Assembly: GCF_017876755.1 (NCBI RefSeq)
Contig: NZ_JAGIOO010000001.1
Coordinates: 9,099,786 to 9,163,785 of the forward strand
Reading direction: 5' to 3'
Length of the DNA stretch: 64,000 bases
From: Crossiella equi
Lineage (GTDB): Bacteria; Actinomycetota; Actinomycetes; Mycobacteriales; Pseudonocardiaceae
How positions within the stretch are numbered: position 1 is the first letter of the stretch; the number at the start of each line of letters is the position of its first letter. The notes beneath the pieces were generated by a model that saw only the letters and a list, made by a program, of their open reading frames with translations, made no database searches and was not told the DNA's origin. Shown one piece after another: positions 15,844 to 23,407 of this stretch. The position numbers were made by a program, and so were the translations under genes.

Positions 15844-16607
15844 GACTGCCCCAGTCCCCGCAGCACGCCGTACCCGGCCCGCGCCAGCTCGGCCACCTGC
15901 GGGTTCTCCCGCGAGGCCATATGCGCGGGCAGCTCGCGGGCCATGGCCGCGTCGGAGGCGGCCAGTGCCTTCTGGCTCAGCTCGGACTTGAGCAGCCGCA
16001 GGCTCTCCCGGGGGGCGCGGGCGATGGTGAGCGCGAGGTCGGTGGCGGTCTGGGGGACCTGCTCGTGCGGGACCACGCGCACGCCGCAGCCCCGCTGGGC
16101 CAGCTCCCGGCCACGGAAACCCCGTGCGGTCAACAGCATCTCGGTACCGAGGGCCTCGCCGATCCGGGCCGGGACCACGTAGGTCGCGCCGACGTACGGG
16201 GCCACGCCGTACTGCATGAAGTTGGCCGCGTAGTACGAGCGCTCGCTGAGCACGGCCGCGTCGGCGTACAGGCCGAGCACCAGGCCGCCACCCAGGGCGT
16301 GGCCCTGCATCGCGGCCACCACCGGCAGCGGGCAGGTGGCGAGCACGCGGGCGAAGCGCCGGTACTCCTCCAGCGGCAGCCCGTCGGCCAGCCCGACCAG
16401 GGTCTCCTTGGTGGCCCCGGCGCAGAAGATGTCCGGCAGCCCGGCCGCGAGGACCACGCGGGTCTCGGGGTGCTCCGCGGCGGCGTCCACGGCCTTGAAG
16501 AGGTTGTCCAGCCACTCCCGGCGGAAGGTGTTGCCGTGCTCGCGGTCGGCGAAGCGCACGGTGGCCAGCGGTGCGTGGAACTCCACCGTGATCGGCCCGA
16601 ACTCCAT
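15840..16607 (-). CDS. Crotonase-fold decarboxylase of beta-branching cassette (ECH2)
   Basis: 255-residue enoyl-CoA hydratase family protein. The oxyanion hole region is GHALGGGLVLG. The segment SYYAANFMQYGVAPYVGATY is the ECH2 signature seen in PksI-type enzymes, which decarboxylate 3-methylglutaconyl-ACP to a 3-methyl-enoyl-ACP. Start ATG 16607 overlaps the ECH1 stop (TGATG); a GTG one codon earlier is also possible. It sits between ECH1 and AT in the operon. Confidence 0.85.
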   Translation of the reverse strand: MEFGPITVEFHAPLATVRFADREHGNTFRREWLDNLFKAVDAAAEHPETRVVLAAGLPDIFCAGATKETLVGLADGLPLEEYRRFARVLATCPLPVVAAMQGHALGGGLVLGLYADAAVLSERSYYAANFMQYGVAPYVGATYVVPARIGEALGTEMLLTARGFRGRELAQRGCGVRVVPHEQVPQTATDLALTIARAPRESLRLLKSELSQKALAASDAAMARELPAHMASRENPQVAELARAGYGVLRGLGQS

Positions 16608-17335
16608 CACAGCAGACCCTCCTTGGCGAAGGAAGCGATGCGGGCGGCGACCCTCGGGTCGTCGAAGCGGACGCCGAAGACCCGCGCGGCCAGTGCCGCG
16701 TAGCGGTCGTCGACGGGGAAGAGCGCGCGGTGGGCCATCTTCAGGTCCGCGATGGTGTCCTTCTCGGACCGCCGCAGCGAGCGCAGCACGGTGCGCACCG
16801 CGGCCATCGGGTTGTCGGTGACCTGGTCCGCCCAGCCGAGCTCGACGGCCCGCGCGGCCGGGATGTGGTCGGCGAACATCGCCAGTTGCAGCACCCGGAA
16901 CTCGCCGACCCGGCGGGCGATGTGGGGCAGGATGATCGTGGGCAGCATGCCGAAGCACACCTCGGTCAGCCGGAAGTGCGCGTCCGGGTGGGCGATCACC
17001 ACGTCACAGGCCGCGGCCAGCCCGCTGCCGCCGCCGGTGGCGGGCTTGTCCACCACCGCGATGGTGACCACCGAGGCCGTGGTCAGCCGGGTCAACAGCG
17101 CGGTGAAGTGGTCGGCGTCCCAGTCCACGGAGTCGGTGCTGGACCGGACCAGCTCCGCGCCCGCGCAGAAGTAGGTGCCCTGGCTGGTCAGCACCAGGGC
17201 CCGGCACTCGGGGTCCTGTTCGGCAGCCTCGACCGCCTCCAGCAGCTCGGTGATGAGCTGGGTGGAGAGGCGGTTGGCCGGGTCGGCCCCGGCCAGCTCG
17301 GCCACCAGGTACCCGGGTTTCGGGTGCAGGTTCAC
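16607..17335 (-). CDS. Crotonase-fold dehydratase of beta-branching cassette (ECH1)
   Basis: 242-residue enoyl-CoA hydratase family protein with oxyanion motifs FCAGAEL and TGGGSGLAAACD. The catalytic-type glutamate E125 lies in RLTEVCFGMLP. In HMG cassettes ECH1 dehydrates the HMG-ACP intermediate before ECH2 decarboxylates it. The GTG at 17335 overlaps the HMG-synthase stop (GTGA). Assignment as ECH1 rests on the retained Glu and on the ECH2 signature of its partner. Confidence 0.83.
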   Translation of the reverse strand: MNLHPKPGYLVAELAGADPANRLSTQLITELLEAVEAAEQDPECRALVLTSQGTYFCAGAELVRSSTDSVDWDADHFTALLTRLTTASVVTIAVVDKPATGGGSGLAAACDVVIAHPDAHFRLTEVCFGMLPTIILPHIARRVGEFRVLQLAMFADHIPAARAVELGWADQVTDNPMAAVRTVLRSLRRSEKDTIADLKMAHRALFPVDDRYAALAARVFGVRFDDPRVAARIASFAKEGLL

Positions 17336-18600
17336 GACGCGGTCGGCAGCCACCCGTCCTCCTTCCCGTACCAGCGGTAGTCGCGGTGGTAGTCCTCGAT
17401 GCCGTTGAGGACCAGCAGCGGGCCGGTGTGCGCACTGGCGTGCGCGAGCAGGTCGGCGTGCTCCTCGACCCCGGTTTTCCCGTCCCTGGTCCCGAAACCG
17501 ACCCGGGCGGCGGCGTCCAGCAGCTGGTCGTACCGGGCCACGTCCACCGGGGTGCGCGCGGCCAGCGCGGAGTCCACAGTGGACATCGCGGGCGCCGAGC
17601 GCCGCCCGGCCGAGGCGGTGAGGCCGAGGAACTCCGAGGAGGAGCCGCCGCCGTAGGAGAACACGCCCAGCTCGTGCTGTCCGGACGGCCCGTGCCGCAG
17701 GGCGCTGGCCACGGCCATCAGCGTGCAGCCCGCGTAGATGTTGCCCACCTGGCGGGGGACCTCCAGGGACGGCCGCACGCGGTCGGTGAAGTCGGCGTCG
17801 GCCACCGCGGGGCTGAGCCCGGCCAGCTTGCGCAGCGCGGTCCGGTGCGCGCCCTTGACCATGCCGGGGAACGGGGTGTGCATGGCCAGGGCGGCGAAGT
17901 CGCGGTGGAAGTCCGCGCCGGTGTGCCCGGCGTAGGTGTCGAAGGAGCCGACCAGGCTGTCGATGTAGGACATGATCGAGTGGTCGACCTTGATGATGTC
18001 GGTGTCCGGGCGGGGCCGGAAGAAGTCGTCGTTGTCGAAGCTGAAGCTGCCGTAGCGCTCCGGGTGCCAGGTGGCCAGCACCGCCTCGCCCAGCAGGACC
18101 GCGATCGCACCCGCGCCCTGGCTCGGCTCGGCCATGCTGCCCCGCAGCGGGAGGGGCGTATCGCCTGCGATGACCAGTGCCCTCGCGCCCTCGTGTCCGG
18201 TGGCCAGCGAACCGGCGACCACCTGGAGCGCGGCGATGCCGCCGTGGCAGGCCTGTTTGACCTCGAACACCCGGCAGGTGCGCGGCAGGCCCAGCGCGCC
18301 GAGCACAAACGCCGCGGCCGACTTGGCCAGGTCCACGCCGCTCTCGGTGGCCACCACCAGCGTCTCGATCCGGCCGCGCTCCTCCGGGCTGAGCCGGTCC
18401 AGCACGGGGCGGGCCGCGTTGGCGGCGAAGGTGACGATGTCCTCGCACGGCAGCGCGAGGCTCTTGCGGGACATCATCAGGTTGGCCGCGCGCGAGGTGT
18501 CCAGGCCGCGGGCCTGGAACAGCTCGTCCACCTCGACGCGGGCCGCGCCGAAGTAGGCGCCGACGTCCTGGATCCCGACCGTGCGCCGCACGCCCGTCAC
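17332..18600 (-). CDS. HMG-CoA synthase homologue of polyketide beta-branching (HCS)
   Basis: 422 residues of the HMG-CoA synthase family. The triad is E86 (VVATES), C118 (KQACHGG) and H241 (MHTPFPG). In beta-branching, HCS adds an acetyl unit from a donor ACP to a beta-ketothioester on the acceptor ACP. No mevalonate pathway gene is nearby, and two crotonases follow directly, so the polyketide role is preferred over mevalonate synthesis. The GTG at 18600 overlaps the ACP stop (GTGA). Confidence 0.9.
   Translation of the reverse strand: MTGVRRTVGIQDVGAYFGAARVEVDELFQARGLDTSRAANLMMSRKSLALPCEDIVTFAANAARPVLDRLSPEERGRIETLVVATESGVDLAKSAAAFVLGALGLPRTCRVFEVKQACHGGIAALQVVAGSLATGHEGARALVIAGDTPLPLRGSMAEPSQGAGAIAVLLGEAVLATWHPERYGSFSFDNDDFFRPRPDTDIIKVDHSIMSYIDSLVGSFDTYAGHTGADFHRDFAALAMHTPFPGMVKGAHRTALRKLAGLSPAVADADFTDRVRPSLEVPRQVGNIYAGCTLMAVASALRHGPSGQHELGVFSYGGGSSSEFLGLTASAGRRSAPAMSTVDSALAARTPVDVARYDQLLDAAARVGFGTRDGKTGVEEHADLLAHASAHTGPLLVLNGIEDYHRDYRWYGKEDGWLPTAS
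17573..17583. repeat. TCCACWGTGGA element 3
   Basis: Exact copy inside the HMG-synthase gene, extended to GTCCACAGTGGAC. Confidence 0.6.
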
Positions 18601-18857
18601 TGGCCCGCGACCGGGGCCGTGCCGACCGAGGCCAGGTGTGCCGCGAGCGTGCGGGGCGTGGCGTGCTCGTAGATCGTCTCCAGGGTGATGTCCGGGTAGA
18701 ACTCGGTGCGCAGGTGGTCGACGAACTCCACGGCGAGGATCGAGTCCAGCCCGATCACGGTGAAGACCTCCTCGCGCTTGATGTCCCCGGTCTCCAGGAA
18801 CAGCAGCTTGGCCAGGACGGTCACGATCGTTTCCTCGGCCTGCACGGCAGTGGACAT
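18597..18857 (-). CDS. Acyl carrier protein, probable acceptor ACP
   Basis: 86-residue ACP with the phosphopantetheine serine S39 in VIGLDSILAVEFVDHL, a trans-AT PKS-like signature. Beta-branch acceptor ACPs usually carry a Trp two residues into the segment after DSI; here it is Phe (EFV). It is the first gene of the minus operon that encodes HCS, ECH1, ECH2, AT, KS and KAS III. The ATG at 18857 follows GAGG by 6 bases. The role as acceptor rather than donor is inferred from the second ACP being paired with the decarboxylating KS. Confidence 0.88.
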   Translation of the reverse strand: MSTAVQAEETIVTVLAKLLFLETGDIKREEVFTVIGLDSILAVEFVDHLRTEFYPDITLETIYEHATPRTLAAHLASVGTAPVAGQ

Positions 18858-19157
18858 GGTTGACCTCGCACTTCGGTTCGGTGAGGGGACTCGCCATTGG
18901 GCGAAGAATCAGTTCGATCGGCATCGCCGACGATTAAGCCGCGGTAACGGTTGGGCACAGAGTAGAACTGGGTAACAATGATTCGACATCGGCCATCGGG
19001 GTGAATACCGGGGAAGTGCCGCCAACCAGGTGGACGACCGCGCCGAGTACTTGACCACGCCGCACACTCGGCTACATCCTACCGACGCGCCATTTCGCGC
19101 CTTCCCCTGAATGCCCGCTGAGCTGGGCTTTTGCTTACCTGAAAGTGGTGAACGCGC
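18858..19157. promoter_or_regulatory. Divergent intergenic region of the beta-branching cluster
   Basis: 300 bases without a gene, noticeably more A/T-rich than the flanks. A plausible plus-strand promoter is TTGACC (19051-19056), 16 bases, TACATC (19073-19078), giving a leader of about 70 bases to the first P450 gene. No convincing minus-strand promoter was fixed. No clear heptameric SARP-type direct repeats at 11-base spacing could be found, although both strands were examined. Confidence 0.45.
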
Positions 19158-20399
19158 ATGTCAGCGTGCTGTCCGCATTGCGCCAACGGGGTCCCCGACC
19201 TCGGCGCAATCAAGGAGTACGAAAAGGGGCATCCGTATCAGCTACTGGCTAGTCTTCGGCGAGTTTCGCCGTTGCACCGCCTTTCGTCTGTGGCGTTGGG
19301 GCACGACTTCTGGGGCGTGTTCACCGCGCGCGAGGCGCAACGCGTACTGGTGAATGACGAGGACTTCCTGTCCGGTTTCGGGGTGTTCCCGTGGAACGGC
19401 GTGCACAATCCGGACCCGCTCCGGCAGAGCATCGTCATCGCCTCCGACGGGGCCCGCCGCGAGGCCGTCCGGGGCGCGATGAAGGACCTGTTCACCCGCT
19501 CGGCGGTACAGGCCATGCTGGCCGGGCTCGAACAGGACCTGGCCGACCTGCTCACCCCGCACCTGGGCGGCCGGGACTTCGACTTCGGCGCCGAGATCGG
19601 CTGGCCGATGGCCATGCGCACGATGACGCGGATCACCGGCGTGACCGGCGTGCACGAGGAGAAGCTGGGCCCGTTGGTCTCCGGCGTGCTGGGCGACATG
19701 CGCCCGGACGTCGAGGCCGACCGCAAGCGCGCCAGCGAGGCCTACGCCGAGGTCGCCACCGTGCTGTCCGAGGCCGTGGAACAGGCCAGGGGAGCCCCGC
19801 CGGACCACCTCATCGGCCGGCTGGAAGGCGCGCGCGAGGCGGGATCGGTGTCCCGGCGGGACGTGCTGGCCAACCTGATCGCCACCATCGTCGGCGGGAC
19901 CGAGGCTCCGCGCCTGGTGCTGACCGCGGTCGCGGTGCTGTTGGCCGAGCAGCCGTCCTGGTTGGACGCCTTGACCGCCAACCCCGCGCTGCTGCCCGGT
20001 TTTGTCGAGGAGGCCCTGCGCTGGACCTCGCCGACCACCATGATCGGCCGCACGCTCGCCCGCCCGCTGACCCTGGGCGGCCGGCGCCTGGCCGCCGGGG
20101 ACACCGTGCGGGTCATGGTCGCCGCGGTGGTCCGCGATCCGGCGCGCTACCCCGACCCGGACGTCTTCGACCCGGCCCGGCCGCAGCGGCCGCTGGTCTT
20201 CGGGCACGGCCCGCACCACTGCATCGGCGCGGCCTTCGCCCGGGTCCAGGTCACCACCCTGGTCGAGTTCTTCCTGCGGCACCGGCTGCGGCCGGAGCTG
20301 CTCGCCCCACCCGTGCTGTCCCAGTCCAACGCCTTCGTCGGACCGCTGAGCGCGCTGGTGCGCCTGCGGCCGCACCCCACCGGGAGGACCACGTCATGA
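19158..20399 (+). CDS. Cytochrome P450 with altered I-helix and Cys-rich N-terminus
   Basis: 413 residues. The heme-thiolate loop FGHGPHHCIG has C355, and ExxR is E285-R288. The I-helix reads VGGTEAP (245-251): the conserved acid E249 is kept but the following Thr is Ala, as in P450s that recruit a substrate hydroxyl for proton delivery. The N-terminus starts MSACCPHC, three cysteines not normal for bacterial P450s. First of four plus-strand genes with ATGA/GTGA coupling to an ACP, so an ACP-bound substrate is likely (inference). Confidence 0.88.
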   Translation: MSACCPHCANGVPDLGAIKEYEKGHPYQLLASLRRVSPLHRLSSVALGHDFWGVFTAREAQRVLVNDEDFLSGFGVFPWNGVHNPDPLRQSIVIASDGARREAVRGAMKDLFTRSAVQAMLAGLEQDLADLLTPHLGGRDFDFGAEIGWPMAMRTMTRITGVTGVHEEKLGPLVSGVLGDMRPDVEADRKRASEAYAEVATVLSEAVEQARGAPPDHLIGRLEGAREAGSVSRRDVLANLIATIVGGTEAPRLVLTAVAVLLAEQPSWLDALTANPALLPGFVEEALRWTSPTTMIGRTLARPLTLGGRRLAAGDTVRVMVAAVVRDPARYPDPDVFDPARPQRPLVFGHGPHHCIGAAFARVQVTTLVEFFLRHRLRPELLAPPVLSQSNAFVGPLSALVRLRPHPTGRTTS

Positions 20400-20647
20400 C
20401 CGAGGAATCCGTGCTCGACCTGCTGCGCGTGGCGACCGTGCGCGCGCTGCCCGAGCTGGACGGCACCGAGATCACGGCCGAGACGACCCTGGCCGAGCTG
20501 GGCGCCAACTCGCTGGACCGCATCGACATCGTGCTGGAGGTGCAGGCCGAGCTGGGCGCCGAGGGCCCCGCCCGCGAGCTGCCCACCGACCTGACCCTGC
20601 GCGAGCTGGCCGCCGCCCTGCGCGCGGCGGGGGAGTGGACCGCGTGA
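20396..20647 (+). CDS. Acyl carrier protein, probable donor ACP of the HMG cassette
   Basis: 83-residue ACP with S39 in ELGANSLDRIDIVLEVQ. It starts at ATG 20396 overlapping the P450 stop (ATGA), and its stop overlaps the decarboxylating-KS start (GTGA). Donor ACPs of beta-branching cassettes are loaded with malonyl by AT and decarboxylated to acetyl-ACP by the partner KS. The direct coupling to that KS supports this assignment. Sequence differs clearly from the ACP at 18597-18857. Confidence 0.87.
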   Translation: MTEESVLDLLRVATVRALPELDGTEITAETTLAELGANSLDRIDIVLEVQAELGAEGPARELPTDLTLRELAAALRAAGEWTA

Positions 20648-21828
20648 CCACCGGGGTCGCCGTCACCGGCATGTCCGTCCTCAGTGGACTCGCCGACGGC
20701 CTGGACGGGTTCACCGGGCTGCTGCGCACCGGAGCGCCCTGTGCCGCCAACGACCTGGCCGGGTTCACCACCCGGGCCTGGGCGCGGCGGCACCTGGACG
20801 CCGGGACCGCCGCCGCGCTGGCCGAGGCCGCGGGCCGGGCCGCGCTGCCCGCCCGCACCGCCGCCTGCGTGGCGCTGGCCGCCACCCGGATGGCGGGCTG
20901 GCGGCCGGAGGAGCTGCACGACGCGGCGGTCCTGGTCGCGGGCACCAACCTCGCCCAGGGCTACCAGGCCGACGCGCAGGCCCGGTTCGCCCAGACCGGG
21001 CGGGCCCGCGCGGCGCACATCGTGGACCACCTGGACACCGACGCGATCGGGACGGTCAGCCAGGTCCTGGGCCTGCACGGCGAGGGCTGCGTGGTCGGCG
21101 GGGCCTCGGCCAGCGGCGCGCTGGCGGTCATCCAGGGCGTCCGGCTGCTGGCCATGGGCGAGGTGGACCGGTGCCTGGTCGTCGCCCCGGCCGCCGAACC
21201 GTCCCCGCTGGAGATCGCCGCCTTCACCACCAGTGGCGCGATGGCCGAGGGGCCGGACGCCCGCTGCCGCCCGTTCGACACCGCCCGCACCGGGTTCGTC
21301 TTCGGCCAGGCCGCCGCCGCGGTCACCCTGGAACGCACCGACGGCCCCCGGGCCCTGGCGCACGTCCTGGGGTACGGGCAGGCCCTGGACGCCCACCGCG
21401 GCGCCGAGCCCGACCCCGCCGGGCAGGCCAGGGCGATGCGCGCGGCCCTGGACCGGGCGGAGCTGGACCCGGACGAGATCGACCTGGTCAACGCGCACGC
21501 CACCGGCTCGCACCGGGGCGACCTGGCCGAGGCCGCGTCCCTGGCCGAGGTCTTCGCCGACGCCAAACCGGTGGTCAACGCCACCAAGGCCCTCACCGGC
21601 CACCCCCTGGGCGCGGCGGGCCTGCTGGAGCTGGTCGCCGTGGTGACCCAGCTGCGCGAGGGCTTCGTGCACGGCAACCCGCTGCTGGCAAAGCCCGTCG
21701 ACGCGCCCCTGAACCACGCGGGCCCGGCGGCCGCCCCGGCCGGGTACCGCACCGCGTTGAGCAACAGCTTCGCCTTCAGCGGCATCAACGCCAGCCTGGT
21801 GCTGCACACCCCCGAGACGAGGAAGTGA
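20644..21828 (+). CDS. Decarboxylating ketosynthase homologue (KSdec), active Cys replaced by Ser
   Basis: 394-residue KS fold. The nucleophile position reads GGASASG, with S155 where condensing enzymes have Cys (usual ACxS). H285 (NAHATGS) and H320 (ALTGHPLGAAG) are retained. This Cys-to-Ser/Gln change defines the KSdec members of HMG cassettes (PksF/CurC type), which only decarboxylate malonyl-ACP. The GTG at 20644 overlaps the ACP stop. A chain-length-factor role is less likely, because that partner lacks the Cys differently and pairs with a type II KS, which is absent here. Confidence 0.85.
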   Translation: MTTGVAVTGMSVLSGLADGLDGFTGLLRTGAPCAANDLAGFTTRAWARRHLDAGTAAALAEAAGRAALPARTAACVALAATRMAGWRPEELHDAAVLVAGTNLAQGYQADAQARFAQTGRARAAHIVDHLDTDAIGTVSQVLGLHGEGCVVGGASASGALAVIQGVRLLAMGEVDRCLVVAPAAEPSPLEIAAFTTSGAMAEGPDARCRPFDTARTGFVFGQAAAAVTLERTDGPRALAHVLGYGQALDAHRGAEPDPAGQARAMRAALDRAELDPDEIDLVNAHATGSHRGDLAEAASLAEVFADAKPVVNATKALTGHPLGAAGLLELVAVVTQLREGFVHGNPLLAKPVDAPLNHAGPAAAPAGYRTALSNSFAFSGINASLVLHTPETRK

Positions 21829-21833
21829 CCGGT

Positions 21834-23030
21834 ATGGACGGGAACCCGCTGGTGCTGCCGGACAGCCTGATCCAGGACCCGCACCCGCTCTACGACAAGA
21901 TGCGGGCCAAGGCGCCGGTGACCGAGGTCCTGCTGCCGCGCGGCATCAAGGTGTGGCTGGTCACCGGGCACGACGAGGCGCGCGCGGTGATGACCGATGC
22001 CCGGCTGAGCAAGGACATCCGGTTCGGCATGATGTTCACCGGCCGCCACCTGACCCCGGACGCGGTGCGCTTCGCGTGGTCGCCGGAGCTGGTGCAGCAC
22101 AACCTGCTCAACCTCGACCCGCCCCGGCACACCCGCCTGCGCCGCCTGGTCGCCCGGTCCATGACCCAGCCGCTGCTGGCCAGGGTGCGCGCGGGCCTGG
22201 CGCGGTCGGCCGAGCGGCTGCTGGCCGGGCGGCCCACGGCCGAGCTGGTCGAGGACTACGCCGGGCCCCTGGCGTTCACCGGGATCGCCGAGCTGCTCGG
22301 GATTGCCGAACCCGACCGCGAGCGCCTGCGCCGGTGGTCCACCACGCTGCTCTCCTTCAGCCCCGCCGAGGAGGTCGCCGAGGCCACCGCCGAGGTGCTG
22401 GCCCACTTCCACGCGATGATGCGGGAGCGCAAGGCCGAGCCGACCGGGGACATGGTGTCCAACCTGATGCACCCCAAGAACGAGGCGGATGTCCTCACCG
22501 ACGGCGAGATCGCCTCCCTGTCGGCGCTGATGATCATGGCTGGGCACGAGACCACCCAGCAGCTGATCGGCATGGGCGCGTTGGGGCTGCTGGACTTCCC
22601 CGAACAGCTGGCCGCGCTGCGCGAGGACCCGGGGCTGATCACCGGGGCGGTGGAGGAGCTGCTGCGCTGGGTCAGCCCGATCGTCAACACCATGCCCCGG
22701 TACACCACCGAGGACGTGGAGTTCGGCGGCGTGCGCATCCCCCGGGGCGAGATCGTGCTGGTCGGGCTCGGGGCGGTCAACCGGGACCCGGGGCGGCGGG
22801 GCTGCCCGCACGCCGTGGACATCTCCAACCCGGGGCCACACCTGGCCTTCGGGCACGGCATCCACTACTGCACCGGGGCGAGCCTGGCGCGGATGGCGGG
22901 GCACATCGGCATCGGCGCCCTGGTCGCGCGGTACCCCGGGCTGGTGCTGGACGGGCCGCGCGAGGAGCTGAGCTGGTACGAGACGCACCTGTCCTACAGC
23001 CTGGCCCGCCTGCCGGTCCGGCTCCGGTGA
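21834..23030 (+). CDS. Cytochrome P450
   Basis: 398 residues with a canonical I-helix AGHETT (236-241), ExxR in VEELLRW and heme loop FGHGIHYCTG with C346. The ATG at 21834 follows GAGGAAG and lies 5 bases after the KSdec stop; a GTG three codons earlier is possible. Last gene of the plus-strand operon. With the unusual P450 at its head, it probably oxidises the beta-branched acyl product; ferredoxin partners are not encoded nearby. Confidence 0.88.
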   Translation: MDGNPLVLPDSLIQDPHPLYDKMRAKAPVTEVLLPRGIKVWLVTGHDEARAVMTDARLSKDIRFGMMFTGRHLTPDAVRFAWSPELVQHNLLNLDPPRHTRLRRLVARSMTQPLLARVRAGLARSAERLLAGRPTAELVEDYAGPLAFTGIAELLGIAEPDRERLRRWSTTLLSFSPAEEVAEATAEVLAHFHAMMRERKAEPTGDMVSNLMHPKNEADVLTDGEIASLSALMIMAGHETTQQLIGMGALGLLDFPEQLAALREDPGLITGAVEELLRWVSPIVNTMPRYTTEDVEFGGVRIPRGEIVLVGLGAVNRDPGRRGCPHAVDISNPGPHLAFGHGIHYCTGASLARMAGHIGIGALVARYPGLVLDGPREELSWYETHLSYSLARLPVRLR

Positions 23031-23095
23031 CTCCGGTCGAGCGGGCGCAGCGGGCTGGCCGTGCCGGTCTGCCGGAGGGAGCGGAGTCCACGCCG

Positions 23096-23329
23096 TCACC
23101 GTGGAAGTCTCCGCGTCGCGAGTTCATCGGGGCCACCGCCGTCCTGGGCATCGGCGCCTCCCGCTCGGCCGCCAGCGCCAGCTCCCAGCCGCGTGCGCAC
23201 CGCCTGGAACAGCGCCAGCAGCCGGGCCTGCTGCCGGGGACCGGGGTCGACCGCCGCGCCGTCCCGCCACAGCCGCGGCGGACCCAGGACCCGCAACCGC
23301 AGCGAGCCGTCGGCGGGTACCGCCGCCAC
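23096..23329 (-). pseudogene. Truncated N-terminus of an AfsR/SARP-type regulator
   Basis: The start encodes LRLRVLGPPRLWRDGAAV and GPRQQARLLALF. This closely matches the first 40 residues of the intact SARP at 26203-29292 (LRLEVLGSLRVWRDG; GPRQQACLLAVL), then the similarity stops abruptly. The rest of the 377-base gap 23031-23407 has no gene. On the plus strand around 23110-23170 it encodes a twin-arginine-like stretch, RREFIGATAVLGIGAS, without a usable gene. It looks like a deletion scar that removed a second SARP. Confidence 0.5.
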
Positions 23330-23407
23330 ACCGTTCTCCTGACCTCACCGCCACCGGACGCCCCAGTATCGGAGGCCACCCTGCCCGCCGTGTCCGCCAG
23401 TGGCCAG

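Noticed and set aside
17332-18600. Mevalonate-pathway HMG-CoA synthase
   Set aside because: No other mevalonate gene nearby, and it is overlapped by an ACP and two crotonases of beta-branching type.
18858-19157. SARP-type heptameric direct repeats
   Set aside because: TCG-containing pairs exist but at 7- or 10-base spacing, not the required 11; chance is sufficient.
20644-21828. Type II PKS chain-length factor
   Set aside because: The Ser-for-Cys change, coupling to an ACP and linkage to HCS/ECH1/ECH2 fit a decarboxylating KS better; no type II KS partner is adjacent.
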